From Phyllobacterium phragmitis (GTDB lineage Bacteria; Pseudomonadota; Alphaproteobacteria; Rhizobiales; Rhizobiaceae): a stretch of 64,000 bases of DNA. Location: the NCBI RefSeq assembly GCF_002980495.1, contig NZ_PVBR01000018.1, forward strand, positions 41,577-105,576, written 5' to 3'. Each line of letters opens with the position of its first letter. Within the stretch, counting starts at the first letter, position 1. Under the pieces are notes generated by a model, which worked only from the letters and a program-made list of their open reading frames with translations, had not been told where the DNA came from and did not search any database. Shown here piece by piece: positions 37,101 to 45,116 of this stretch. A program made the translations under genes and the position numbers.

Positions 37101-37239
37101 GCCGCACCCGATCTGCCGTTGCCGGCAGCACCTCTACCAACTCTTGATTACCATATCAACAATTGTTTTCAGAATGGATGGGAGGCATCGCCATGGAAAA
37201 ATGCAGATGCGTGACGTATATAGGTTTAGATTACCGCAT

Positions 37240-38850
37240 ATGCTCAAGCGATTGATGCGCATAGCCGGCAGCAACTCTCATCGGATAGAATCAATGGCCG
37301 GAAAAGAAGATGGCTCGATGATGGATGGAGTGGTTGATGCCGGCCCCGGCTCGGCATGCCGTGCCAGCGCCTGCGAAAACCGCCCGCTGATCAGATTGCC
37401 GCTGCGCCAACGCCTTTCCAGCAAGGTGCTGCTCCTGACGGTCCTCTCCGTCCTGGTGGCGGAGGTGCTGATCTTTGTTCCTTCCGTCGCCAGCATGCGA
37501 ATGCGCTGGCTGACCACGCGGCTCGATACGGTGGCCGCCGCCAGCATCGTGCTGGCCGACAGCGAAACCCCTGTCGTGCCACGCGAAGTGCAGGACAGCG
37601 TTCTCCTGGCAACAGGGACGAAAGCAATCGCCCTGCGCGAGAAAGGCGCCTCGCGTCTGCTCGCCATGTCCGAGATGCCGCAGACCATCGATCAGCATAT
37701 CGATCTCGCCCATACCAGCGAGGCGGCGGCAATCTGGGATGCTTTCGATACGCTCTTTACCGGGGGCGACCGCACATTGCGGGTCTACGGCCCAATCGGC
37801 AACAGCGACAAGGTCATCGAACTGGTGACATCAGATGCGCCATTGCGCCAGGCCATGCTACGCTATGCACGCAATGTGGCCGTGCTCTCGCTGGTCATTT
37901 CGCTGATCGCGGCAAGCCTCGTCTATCTCGTCATCAATGAGATGCTGCTGCGCCCGGTGCGGCGCATGCACCGCAACATGATGGGCTTCGCCCAGGCGCC
38001 CGATGATCCGACGCGCATCATCATCCCCGACAACCGCAAGGACGAGCTGGGCGTGGCGCAGCGCCAGCTGGCAGCTATCCAGAGCGATCTGCAGCGCACC
38101 TTCTCCGAACAGAAGCACCTGGCCGATCTGGGGCTCGCCGTTTCCAAGATCAATCACGACATGCGCAACATTCTCGCCTCCGCGCAGCTGATGTCGGACC
38201 ATCTGGCCGATGCCAAGGACCCGGTGGTGCAGCGTTTCGCGCCCAAGCTCATCCGCACGCTCAACCGCGCGATCAGCTATGCCGAAAGCGTCATCGCCTA
38301 TGGCCGCACCCAGGAAGCGCCGCCGAAGCAGCGCCGCGTCCTGCTCCACACCATCATCGCCGATGTCGAGGAGACACTTTCGATCGAACCGGACAGCGGC
38401 ATAGAATTCCGCAATCTCGTGCCGCAGGATTTCGAGATGGACGCCGATACGGAACAGTTCTTCCGCATCATCACCAATCTTTGCCGCAATGCAATCCAGG
38501 CGATGAGCGCCGATCGACCCGGCGATGAAAGCGTCATCAAACGGCTGACCGTCACGGCGGGACGCGTCGGCTCGACCGCGATCATCGGCATTGAGGATAC
38601 CGGACCCGGCCTGCCGCAAAAGGCCCGCGACAATCTCTTCACCGCGTTTCGCGGCTCGACCCGCCGCGACGGCACCGGGCTCGGCCTCGCCATCGCCCAC
38701 GAGCTGGTGCGCGCGCATGGCGGCACCATCGAATTGCGTGACGACAGGACATGCGGCACGCAATTCGAAATCCGCATTCCCGACATGCCGGTTTCGCTGG
38801 CCAACTGGCGCCGCCAGAAGGAAGCGGCGGAGGCCGGCAAGGGCGCCTGA
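37240..38850 (+). CDS. Orphan sensor histidine kinase
   Basis: About 536 residues from the ATG at 37240; earlier (37201, 37207) and later in-frame ATGs are possible because no clear ribosome site decides. A first membrane helix (VLLLTVLSVLVAEVLIFV), a periplasmic domain of about 130 residues, a second helix (NVAVLSLVISLIAASLVYLV) and a HAMP segment lead to the H-box SKINHDMRNILAS. The ATPase domain has NLCRNAIQAM, DTGPGLP and GTGLGLAIAHELV. No response regulator gene is adjacent. Signal and partner are unknown. Confidence 0.88.
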   Translation: MLKRLMRIAGSNSHRIESMAGKEDGSMMDGVVDAGPGSACRASACENRPLIRLPLRQRLSSKVLLLTVLSVLVAEVLIFVPSVASMRMRWLTTRLDTVAAASIVLADSETPVVPREVQDSVLLATGTKAIALREKGASRLLAMSEMPQTIDQHIDLAHTSEAAAIWDAFDTLFTGGDRTLRVYGPIGNSDKVIELVTSDAPLRQAMLRYARNVAVLSLVISLIAASLVYLVINEMLLRPVRRMHRNMMGFAQAPDDPTRIIIPDNRKDELGVAQRQLAAIQSDLQRTFSEQKHLADLGLAVSKINHDMRNILASAQLMSDHLADAKDPVVQRFAPKLIRTLNRAISYAESVIAYGRTQEAPPKQRRVLLHTIIADVEETLSIEPDSGIEFRNLVPQDFEMDADTEQFFRIITNLCRNAIQAMSADRPGDESVIKRLTVTAGRVGSTAIIGIEDTGPGLPQKARDNLFTAFRGSTRRDGTGLGLAIAHELVRAHGGTIELRDDRTCGTQFEIRIPDMPVSLANWRRQKEAAEAGKGA

Positions 38851-38994
38851 GCCGCGCGCCGGTGCTTCAGCACCTGGACGGCTTCAGCATCGAGGCGCTT
38901 CAGCCCTTCGACATTTTCGAAAAGCGTCCTGACCGAGGTCACTCCCTGCTGTGGAACGAAATTGCCAGGAGTGACAGTTTTTTGTCATAAGAGC

Positions 38995-39023
38995 TTGCAT
39001 TCGGAAGCCGAACCCATTAGGTA
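38995..39023 (+). promoter_or_regulatory. Possible tRNA-Arg promoter
   Basis: TTGCAT (38995-39000) and TAGGTA (39018-39023) are separated by 17 bases and end 37 bases before the tRNA. The match to the -10 box is moderate. Further left in the gap is a small inverted pair TGACA/TGTCA (38972-38987) and nothing else I recognise. Confidence 0.4.
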
Positions 39024-39059
39024 CCGCGCTGCGCTTGATGAGCGCAACACAAGCGGCAC

Positions 39060-39136
39060 GCGCCCGTAGCTCAGCTGGATAGAGCACCAGACTACGAATC
39101 TGGGGGTCAGAGGTTCGAATCCTTTCGGGCGCGCCA
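39060..39136 (+). tRNA. tRNA-Arg (anticodon ACG)
   Basis: A 77-base cloverleaf: acceptor GCGCCCG pairs with CGGGCGC, D arm GCTC/GAGC, anticodon stem CCAGA/TCTGG with loop CTACGAA (anticodon ACG at 39094-39096), T loop TTCGAAT, and an encoded CCA at 39134-39136. Its last 30 bases overlap, on the other strand, the end of the ICE recombinase gene, marking the left attachment site. Confidence 0.96.
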
Positions 39137-40765
39137 TTTCAGAACAGAACTATGAACGCCGAACGCCGCCGTTTCTACGCTTGAAGCGGCGACCAGCGTT
39201 CGCAGCAATTCCGACTTCGATCCCATGATGCGAACCTCGTCGTCGGCGACCTCGACGCGCTGCGCCAGTGCGCGCAGATGGTCGCGGCGGTAGCCGCCAT
39301 CATCGAGTCGTATCCGTTCGCGGGCTTTGCGGGCGAAGCCCTTGAGCATATCGGGGCTGACGCCCTGATTGCCTGAACTGTCGAGCGCGAGTTGCGTGCG
39401 CTCGGCGTCGGCGGCGGCCTGATCCCGCAACGCCTTTAGGCTCACCATGCGCTCTTTCGCCATGGCGTCGTCCTTGTCCACCATGCCCGCTTCGATGGCA
39501 TCAAAGAGACGGCCGAGGCGCTGGTCGGCTTCTGTGATTCGCCTGTGAAGCTCGGCAAGATGCTCGCGGCGGCGCTCGGCGCGCTCCTGCCGCCGGTCGA
39601 TGACGCTGGCGAGGACAGTTTCCAGACGTTTGGGCTGGAGCAACCGATCCCCGATATGGTCGGCGACCAGATGGTCCAGCTTGTCCATCGGGATCGTGCG
39701 GCCCTTGCAGCCGGTCTTGCCCTGCCGCGCTTTGGTCGAGCAGGTGTAATAGCGGTATGTCGCTCCCGTGCTGCCTTGCCCGGTGCGCAGCGTCATCGCG
39801 CCCCCGCACTTGGCGCAGAAGCAAATGCCTGTCAGCAGCGTGGGGCCACTCGACACACGCGCGGGTGTTACCATGGGATTTCGGGATTTCAGGCGGGCTT
39901 GCACCGCATCGTATAGCTCGCGCTCGATCAGGGGCGGCACCGCCATTATGGCGACCTCGCTCTCCGGCTTCTTCTCGCGGTCTTTATGCGAGCGGGTGTT
40001 GAATCTGTGCTCGCCGATATAGGTGGTGCGGGTCAGGATGGCGTGAATTTGCGCCAGCCCCCACCGTCCCCCGTCGCGGGTGAAGAAACGGCGCTCGTTG
40101 AGATAGGTGGCGATGGCCTTGACCCCCATCGCGCCGGCCGTGCCGTCGCCTTCAAGAAACAGGCGATAGATCAGCCGCACGGTGTCGGCGTGCAGCGGGT
40201 CGATTTCCAGCTTCTTCTTGATCTTCGATCCCCGCTGCTCGGCTGCAACGATGCGATAGCCGATAGGCGGCCGTGCGCCATTCCAGAAGCCTTGCCGGGC
40301 GTTCTCGTTCATGGCGCGCAGGACGTGCTTGGCGTTCTCCTTCGACTGGTATTCGTCGAACAGCGCCATGATCTGCCGCATCATCTGGTGCATGGGATCG
40401 TCACCCATCTCCTGCGTGATCGACACCAGCTTGACGCCGTTTTTCGCCAGCTTCCTGACATAGAACTCCATCTCAAAGTGATCGCGGAAGAAGCGGCTGA
40501 ACGAGTGAACCACGACAATATCGAAGGGGGCGGGCTTACTGGTGCCCGCTTCGATCATGCGTTGAAACTCGGGGCGCTTGTCGTTGGTGGCGGTTGCGCC
40601 TGCTTCGATGAACGTCTCCACCAGTTGCAGGCCGCGTTGCTCGCAATAGGCTTCGCCCTGCCGCTTCTGGTCAGGGATGGAAATGTCGTGCTCGGCCTGC
40701 CGGGCGGTCGAGACGCGTAGGTAGAGGGCGGCGCGGGCGGTAACGGTTGGGCTGTGCATGTTCAT
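39107..40765 (-). CDS. Large serine recombinase (ICE integrase)
   Basis: 552 residues. The resolvase-type catalytic domain starts AALYLRVSTARQ with nucleophile Ser19 and Arg17, then VVVHSFSRFFRD. A Recombinase domain (PPIGYRI to TYIGEHRFN) follows, then a zinc ribbon with CFCAKCGGAM and YYTCSTKARQGKTGC, and a long coiled coil (residues about 390-470). Its last codons (ending ARKDSNL) lie inside the tRNA-Arg gene. It should drive excision and integration at this tRNA. The start overlaps the stop of the TumA-like gene (40762-40765). Confidence 0.95.
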   Translation of the reverse strand: MNMHSPTVTARAALYLRVSTARQAEHDISIPDQKRQGEAYCEQRGLQLVETFIEAGATATNDKRPEFQRMIEAGTSKPAPFDIVVVHSFSRFFRDHFEMEFYVRKLAKNGVKLVSITQEMGDDPMHQMMRQIMALFDEYQSKENAKHVLRAMNENARQGFWNGARPPIGYRIVAAEQRGSKIKKKLEIDPLHADTVRLIYRLFLEGDGTAGAMGVKAIATYLNERRFFTRDGGRWGLAQIHAILTRTTYIGEHRFNTRSHKDREKKPESEVAIMAVPPLIERELYDAVQARLKSRNPMVTPARVSSGPTLLTGICFCAKCGGAMTLRTGQGSTGATYRYYTCSTKARQGKTGCKGRTIPMDKLDHLVADHIGDRLLQPKRLETVLASVIDRRQERAERRREHLAELHRRITEADQRLGRLFDAIEAGMVDKDDAMAKERMVSLKALRDQAAADAERTQLALDSSGNQGVSPDMLKGFARKARERIRLDDGGYRRDHLRALAQRVEVADDEVRIMGSKSELLRTLVAASSVETAAFGVHSSVLKWRARKDSNL

Positions 40766-41160
40766 GGCCGATCTCCTACGGCCTTCCTCGGCTTCGGACG
40801 GTCGATCAGGGGCAACGCCAACTCCACCCGGTCATGCACCACCTTGGGCGCGAGCTTACGTCCATGCCCCGGTTCAAGCCGCACAAGGCCATAGCTCTCC
40901 ATGGTTTTTAGGGTGCGTGACAAATTGGAGCCGGCCCGGCCGGTAATTTCCGCCAGTTCCTCCAGCGATGCCGGGGCTTTCTCGGCGATGATGCGCAGCA
41001 GTTCGCGGTTGCCGGCCGACAGCACCTTGGCAAAGGACTCGGTCGAGGTAAACCACACCTTCGGATCGCTGGGCGCAGGTTTTTCCTCGCCGCGCGCGAT
41101 CCGCATGGTGCGGGCCTTCATTTCTTCGTAGTCGGCAATCCCGACTTTCAATGTGGTCAT
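40762..41160 (-). CDS. HTH antitoxin (TumA / HVO_A0114-like)
   Basis: 132 residues. A winged-helix with MarR-like features is visible at LRIIAEKAPASLEELAEITG and SNLSRTLKTMESYGLV. Proteins of this group (TumA) are antitoxins placed directly after TumE toxins. Here the gene overlaps the toxin gene upstream and the recombinase gene downstream by four bases each, so the TA pair and integrase are one translational unit. Confidence 0.8.
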   Translation of the reverse strand: MTTLKVGIADYEEMKARTMRIARGEEKPAPSDPKVWFTSTESFAKVLSAGNRELLRIIAEKAPASLEELAEITGRAGSNLSRTLKTMESYGLVRLEPGHGRKLAPKVVHDRVELALPLIDRPKPRKAVGDRP

Positions 41161-41510
41161 AGCGCACCTTGTTCCTTCAACACCGCGTCCACCGCCTGCC
41201 AGAAGTCGGCCAGCAGCGTGGCCGCATCCTCGTAGGCGTAAGGCTTCACGGTCTGGATGCGGTGCCGATGGTCCATCGGCTCACCGCGCCTGCCCCGGCC
41301 GACCGGATGGGCGTTATCGAAGCCGACCAGCCGTTCGCCCGAAGGCCCGTGAAGCGTGAGCGAATAATCGAGGCCGTGCGGCTTCTCCGGCGAGGCCGGA
41401 ACGCGGGTGACGACGAACTTCACCCAATGGCCGCCCTCGGTATCGACAAAGAGCATCTGTCCGTCGAGGTCCAGAAGCGTGTCAAGGCCCGGATCACGAT
41501 CCGCGCTCAC
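41157..41510 (-). CDS. TumE-family toxin (formerly DUF6516)
   Basis: 117 residues from a GTG at 41510-41508. The family core is visible: GHWVKFVVTRVPASPEKPHG, LDYSLTLHGPSGERLVGFDNAH and MDHRHRIQTVKPY. TumE proteins are the toxic partners of TumA antitoxins described on alphaproteobacterial plasmids. The GTGA overlap couples it to the preceding small gene. A role in element maintenance is inferred from this order. Confidence 0.82.
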   Translation of the reverse strand: MSADRDPGLDTLLDLDGQMLFVDTEGGHWVKFVVTRVPASPEKPHGLDYSLTLHGPSGERLVGFDNAHPVGRGRRGEPMDHRHRIQTVKPYAYEDAATLLADFWQAVDAVLKEQGAL

Positions 41511-41824
41511 GTCTTTTTCCTATCAGTTTGAGATAGGAATTGCAAGCCATCATCCGGCTTTCTCGGGTTCAGAAGGTCGTCGAACACATCGCCGAACCAA
41601 CGCTCAAACACGTCAATCTCGGCCTCGATGACGGGAATATCCTCGGGCCAATCATCGGTGACACGCATCCTCTGCCCATTCGGTGCAAGAAGCGGCGCGT
41701 CGCCGGCTCGCGCCCGGCCGTCCGGCGCGGGATCGTCCGCATAGTCGAAAAGATCGTCGGGAAGTGTCTCGGGGACCGGCTGTCGCGGTCGCCCTTTGCG
41801 GGCGTGGCGGCGCTCTGCGCACAT
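41507..41824 (-). CDS. Hypothetical acidic protein, first gene of the TA-integrase operon
   Basis: 105 residues from the ATG at 41824, chosen because AAGGAGG (41830-41836) precedes it by five bases; the longer frame has no such site. The N terminus is basic (RRHARKGRPRQP), the rest acidic with DDLFDYADDPAPDG and VFERWFGDVFDDLL. I do not recognise a family. It is coupled to the TumE gene by overlap and sits just below a perfect hairpin that could be the operon operator. Confidence 0.7.
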   Translation of the reverse strand: MCAERRHARKGRPRQPVPETLPDDLFDYADDPAPDGRARAGDAPLLAPNGQRMRVTDDWPEDIPVIEAEIDVFERWFGDVFDDLLNPRKPDDGLQFLSQTDRKKT

Positions 41825-41847
41825 GGAATCCTCCTTGGTTCTGGTGG

Positions 41848-41874
41848 ATTCCGGGGCGTTCAAGGCCCCGGAAT
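41848..41874. promoter_or_regulatory. Perfect inverted repeat before the TA-integrase operon
   Basis: ATTCCGGGGC (41848-41857) and GCCCCGGAAT (41865-41874) flank a 7-base spacer. The repeat lies 24 bases upstream of the first start codon of the leftward operon and 111 bases before the TSUP start on the other side. As a DNA operator it could serve TumA; as RNA it is a leader hairpin. No T-tract follows in either direction. Confidence 0.55.
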
Positions 41875-41986
41875 TAAGCGAACCATGGAGGGCAGTCGGC
41901 GGGCTGTAGCGTGCCGCATTTGCGCCTATGCGCTGGCGGCACCCCGCCGTAAGCTTGTATGGATTATCAATGGGGCACCGGCAGAA

Positions 41987-42730
41987 TTGGATACGGAAGT
42001 AATCTGGCTTGCAGCAGCTTTTCTCGTTGTTGCCTTAGTCTATGCGGCGGTTGGGCAGGCCGGAGCATCGGGCTACATCGCAGTAATGGCGCTGTTCGGC
42101 TTTACGCCGCTGGTCATGAAAACAACCGCACTCGCGCTGAATCTGTTAGTAGCGGCAATCGGCACCTTCCATTTCTCGAAGGTCGGGCGGCTGTCGTGGC
42201 GGAACGTCTATCCATTCGCTATCCTCGGCTTCCCGTTTTCACTTCTGGGCGGGGCAATCCAACTTCCCGGAGCGATCTACTATCCCGTTGTTGGAGTGGT
42301 GCTCATACTTTCGGCGCTTCAGATGGCGCGATCAGCCCTGCGCAAGAGAGGGGCATTCCTCGCAGCACCCGTTGCGCCGCCATTTTGGGCCGCACTGGCG
42401 ACAGGTGCTGTCATCGGTTTCATGTCGGGAACCACTGGAACAGGGGGCGGTGTGTTCCTCGCGCCGGTGATACTGGCCATGAATTGGGGGACGGCGCACC
42501 AGACCGCCGCGACCACGGCGGTTTACAATCTGATGAACTCGGCGGCGGCTTTGATCGGTGCCTATTCCTACTGGGATCAGCTACCTGCATCCCTGCCATG
42601 GTGGTTGGTTGCTGTTGCGGCAGGAGGTTCGGTGGGGGCTTTCATCGGAAGCCGGTTCCTCTCCGACCGTTGGTTGCGCGGTATTCTTGCCCTGTTGCTG
42701 TTCGTTTCAGGACTCAAGCTACTATGGTAG
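41987..42730 (+). CDS. TSUP-family permease (TauE/SafE sulfite exporter-like)
   Basis: 247 residues if the TTG at 41987 is used, which gives the usual family length and starts just before the first helix; an ATG at 41885 would add 34 atypical residues. Hydrophobic helices are visible throughout, with the family motif AAVGQAGASGYIAVMALFG near the N terminus and GFMSGTTGTGGGVFLAPVIL in the middle. TSUP proteins move sulfite, sulfoacetate or other organic anions. Base composition is visibly less GC-rich than the flanking ICE genes and it is the only + strand gene here, so it is probably cargo. Confidence 0.8.
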   Translation: MDTEVIWLAAAFLVVALVYAAVGQAGASGYIAVMALFGFTPLVMKTTALALNLLVAAIGTFHFSKVGRLSWRNVYPFAILGFPFSLLGGAIQLPGAIYYPVVGVVLILSALQMARSALRKRGAFLAAPVAPPFWAALATGAVIGFMSGTTGTGGGVFLAPVILAMNWGTAHQTAATTAVYNLMNSAAALIGAYSYWDQLPASLPWWLVAVAAGGSVGAFIGSRFLSDRWLRGILALLLFVSGLKLLW

Positions 42731-42745
42731 TGACAGCTCGGTCAT

Positions 42746-42985
42746 TCAGTTCTCATGAAGCACCACAGTCCTCCGCGCCTTAGCGAATCCGCGATCCGTG
42801 GCGATGAACCGTTCCAGCATCGGCACGATGAGCCTGACGGGATCGGCGGCGGGCTGGCCGCTCTCGCGGGCCAGCACCTCGGCATAGGCGACCAGATCGC
42901 GGTGAAGCGGCGCAGGCAGCTCCACCGTCACCTTGACGGGCTTGTCGTCGGGCAGCGGCCCGAGTTTAAGTTTGGTCATGGTCAA
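42746..42985 (-). CDS. DUF2274 domain protein, last gene of the trb operon
   Basis: 79 residues: KLKLGPLPDDKPVKVTVELP, then HRDLVAYAEVLARESGQ and LIVPMLERFIATDRGFAKAR. This small domain, with a ribbon-helix-helix look, regularly follows trbI in conjugative elements of Proteobacteria. Its start overlaps the trbI stop by four bases (42982-42985). Function is unknown; DNA binding is a guess from the helix pattern. Confidence 0.85.
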   Translation of the reverse strand: MTMTKLKLGPLPDDKPVKVTVELPAPLHRDLVAYAEVLARESGQPAADPVRLIVPMLERFIATDRGFAKARRTVVLHEN

Positions 42986-44118
42986 CCTCCTGCCGGCTCA
43001 AACACAAGGTCACGGGTCACGATGATGCGAACCGGAAAGCCCGGCCGGATGGTCAACGTAGGGGCAACCTGCAACTGGCGCTGCACGATCTGCTGGCCGG
43101 CCTGATTGACGGTATCCTGTGCCCCGTCGCGGATCGCCCGGATAAGCCGGTCCTCGTCGCTGGTCGCCAGTTCCGTGCCGACTGCGAGCAGCGTGGACAG
43201 CCCTGCGGCCTTCATCAGATCCCACCAGTGATAATCGACGCCATCCTCAAGGCCGGCGTAACCGCTGGCGTCCGCGCCCGGCAGGCGCTCCAGAACGATG
43301 GAACGGCCGCCCGGCAGGATCAGGCGGTTCCACACCAAGAGCACCCTGCGCTGGCCGAAGGTCACGCCGTCATCGTATTGGCCGATGATGCGGGTGCCCT
43401 GCGGGATCAACAACAGCGAGCCGGTGGGGCTGTCATAGACGTTCTCCGTCACCTGCGCGGTGATCTGGCCGGGCAGATCGGAACGGATGCCGGTGATGAG
43501 CGCGGCCGGGATTACGGCCCCGGCCTGAAGGATGTAGGGCGATGCCGGCGGCGTAACACGATCCGGCGCGACGGTCTGCCGGTCCACGGGTCCATTGAGG
43601 AACGCCGTGTGCCGGTCCTGCGTCGCTTGCTGTCCGCCAAGGCCGAGACCGGAAAGGCCGGGCATGGCCGTTCCTGCCGGCGCTCCCGTGCGCGGGCCGG
43701 ACTGGAAGAACACATTGCTCAAGCGCGCGGCTTCTTCCTCGGCGCGGCGGCGTTCTTCCTCGGGATCGACGGCGGGCGTCGTCATGACGGGCGGCACGAC
43801 GGGCTGTCCCCGGTTCTGCGCGTCGAGGATGGGGCGGCCCAAATCTCCGGGCAGCGCGGGGCCGAGCACCGGCCCGGTATAATCGCGCGGCAAACCGGCA
43901 AGGCCGTCCGCCGTGGGCCGGTTCTCGGTCGAATAGAGTTCTTCGCTGCCCTGTCCCCCGTCGCGAGTCTGGAGCGCGTAGATCAATGAGCTGCCTATGC
44001 CGAGAAGCGCGATGGCTCCGACGCCTGCCAGCATCTTGCGGGACAGGCGTGTGACGCGGGGCGGCTCTGCGCGCAGGCGCATGGTCGGAGCAGTATCGGC
44101 GATGGTGTTGTCGGTCAT
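42982..44118 (-). CDS. trbI: Conjugal transfer protein TrbI (VirB10-like)
   Basis: 378 residues from the ATG at 44118, coupled to trbG. One N-terminal membrane helix (LAGVGAIALLGIGSSLIYAL), a proline-rich periplasmic linker and the conserved VirB10 C-terminal core (IPAALITGIRSDLPGQITAQ, VYDSPTGSLLLIPQGTRIIG, VDYHWWDLMKAAGLSTLLAV) are present. It spans the envelope and bridges inner membrane ATPases with the outer-membrane core of the type IV secretion channel. Confidence 0.95.
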   Translation of the reverse strand: MTDNTIADTAPTMRLRAEPPRVTRLSRKMLAGVGAIALLGIGSSLIYALQTRDGGQGSEELYSTENRPTADGLAGLPRDYTGPVLGPALPGDLGRPILDAQNRGQPVVPPVMTTPAVDPEEERRRAEEEAARLSNVFFQSGPRTGAPAGTAMPGLSGLGLGGQQATQDRHTAFLNGPVDRQTVAPDRVTPPASPYILQAGAVIPAALITGIRSDLPGQITAQVTENVYDSPTGSLLLIPQGTRIIGQYDDGVTFGQRRVLLVWNRLILPGGRSIVLERLPGADASGYAGLEDGVDYHWWDLMKAAGLSTLLAVGTELATSDEDRLIRAIRDGAQDTVNQAGQQIVQRQLQVAPTLTIRPGFPVRIIVTRDLVFEPAGG

Positions 44119-45116
44119 GACGGGGAGCCTCCGGTCACGCTGGCGGGCTGCGCGTCTGCCGCCTGCGTCGGGTTGGTGCGGACGATCCTGACGACCTGCT
44201 GGCGATTGCCGCTGCCAAGGCGCAGCTCGGCCGCGCCGAACAGGCGATCCACGATCAGGACGTTCTGGTGGATGCGGGAATTGACGATCTGCGGCTCGCC
44301 ATTCGATCCGAGCACGAAGATCGGCGGCATCTCGCCCTGCACGATCCCGGCCGGGAAAACGACATAGACGCGGCGTCCATCGTCGAACACGGAAGCCGGC
44401 CGCCATGGCGGGTTGTCGCCCTGCACCTGCAATGCATAGCGGTAGTTCCGCGCAGCCTCGGCCGGGATGATCGGTGCGGCCGGAACGGTCTGGCGCTGGC
44501 CGGCAGGCGGTGCGGGATAGGCCCATGCGACGGCCGGCATGTAGAGTGATTCCCGCGCGCGCAGCTCGATCATGTAGGTGCGCCGGTCGGTGGTGACGAC
44601 AAGGTTGGTGGAAATGTCAGGTCGCGTCGGTTTCACGAGGATATGGACGCGGCGATTTGCGCCCGAACCGGATTCCGTATCGCCAATGACCCAGCGGGCG
44701 GTGTCGCCGGCCGCGATCGGCCCCGCGCCTGTCAGGCTCTCGCCCGGCTCCAGTGCAATGGTCGTGATCTGCCCGACTGCGGCATAGACCTGATAGAGCG
44801 CGCCTTCCGACCACGGATAAATCTGGATGGCGTTGTAATAGCCTTCCCTGCGCGGCTCGACGCGGGCGGCAGCATTGGCGTTCTCGACGCGGCCGGCCGG
44901 CGTGCCGGCGACGGTTCCGCCACGCGCCACGGTCCACGCCGGAGGCACATGCAACGGCCGGGGCGTGTTATCTGTTGCCGCCGCCTGCACGGTCGGCAGC
45001 GGCGGCACGCTGGCATCGTAGCTGAATTGCGGCGTCCGGTTGGTGGCGCAGCCTGCGAGCATGGTGGCCGAAAGCAGCAAGGCCGCGATTGTCGGGGTGC
45101 GGGTGTTCGTCCTCAT
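44115..45116 (-). CDS. trbG: Conjugal transfer protein TrbG (VirB9-like lipoprotein)
   Basis: 333 residues from the ATG at 45116 overlapping the trbF stop. The signal region ends in the lipobox LLSATMLAGC. The VirB9 domain shows AVGQITTIALEPGESLTG, WVIGDTESG and the C-terminal YRYALQVQGDNPPWRPASVFDDGRRVYVVFP-type strands (quoted in part). It forms the outer-membrane core complex with TrbI. Confidence 0.95.
   Translation of the reverse strand: MRTNTRTPTIAALLLSATMLAGCATNRTPQFSYDASVPPLPTVQAAATDNTPRPLHVPPAWTVARGGTVAGTPAGRVENANAAARVEPRREGYYNAIQIYPWSEGALYQVYAAVGQITTIALEPGESLTGAGPIAAGDTARWVIGDTESGSGANRRVHILVKPTRPDISTNLVVTTDRRTYMIELRARESLYMPAVAWAYPAPPAGQRQTVPAAPIIPAEAARNYRYALQVQGDNPPWRPASVFDDGRRVYVVFPAGIVQGEMPPIFVLGSNGEPQIVNSRIHQNVLIVDRLFGAAELRLGSGNRQQVVRIVRTNPTQAADAQPASVTGGSPS

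Noticed and set aside
36961..37239. Extended N terminus of the histidine kinase
   Set aside because: It would overlap the divergent psuK gene and its promoter and shows no family similarity.
39060..39136. Search for a second copy of the tRNA 3' end marking the ICE right end
   Set aside because: No repeat of the tRNA end was seen up to 64000, so the right boundary is not called.
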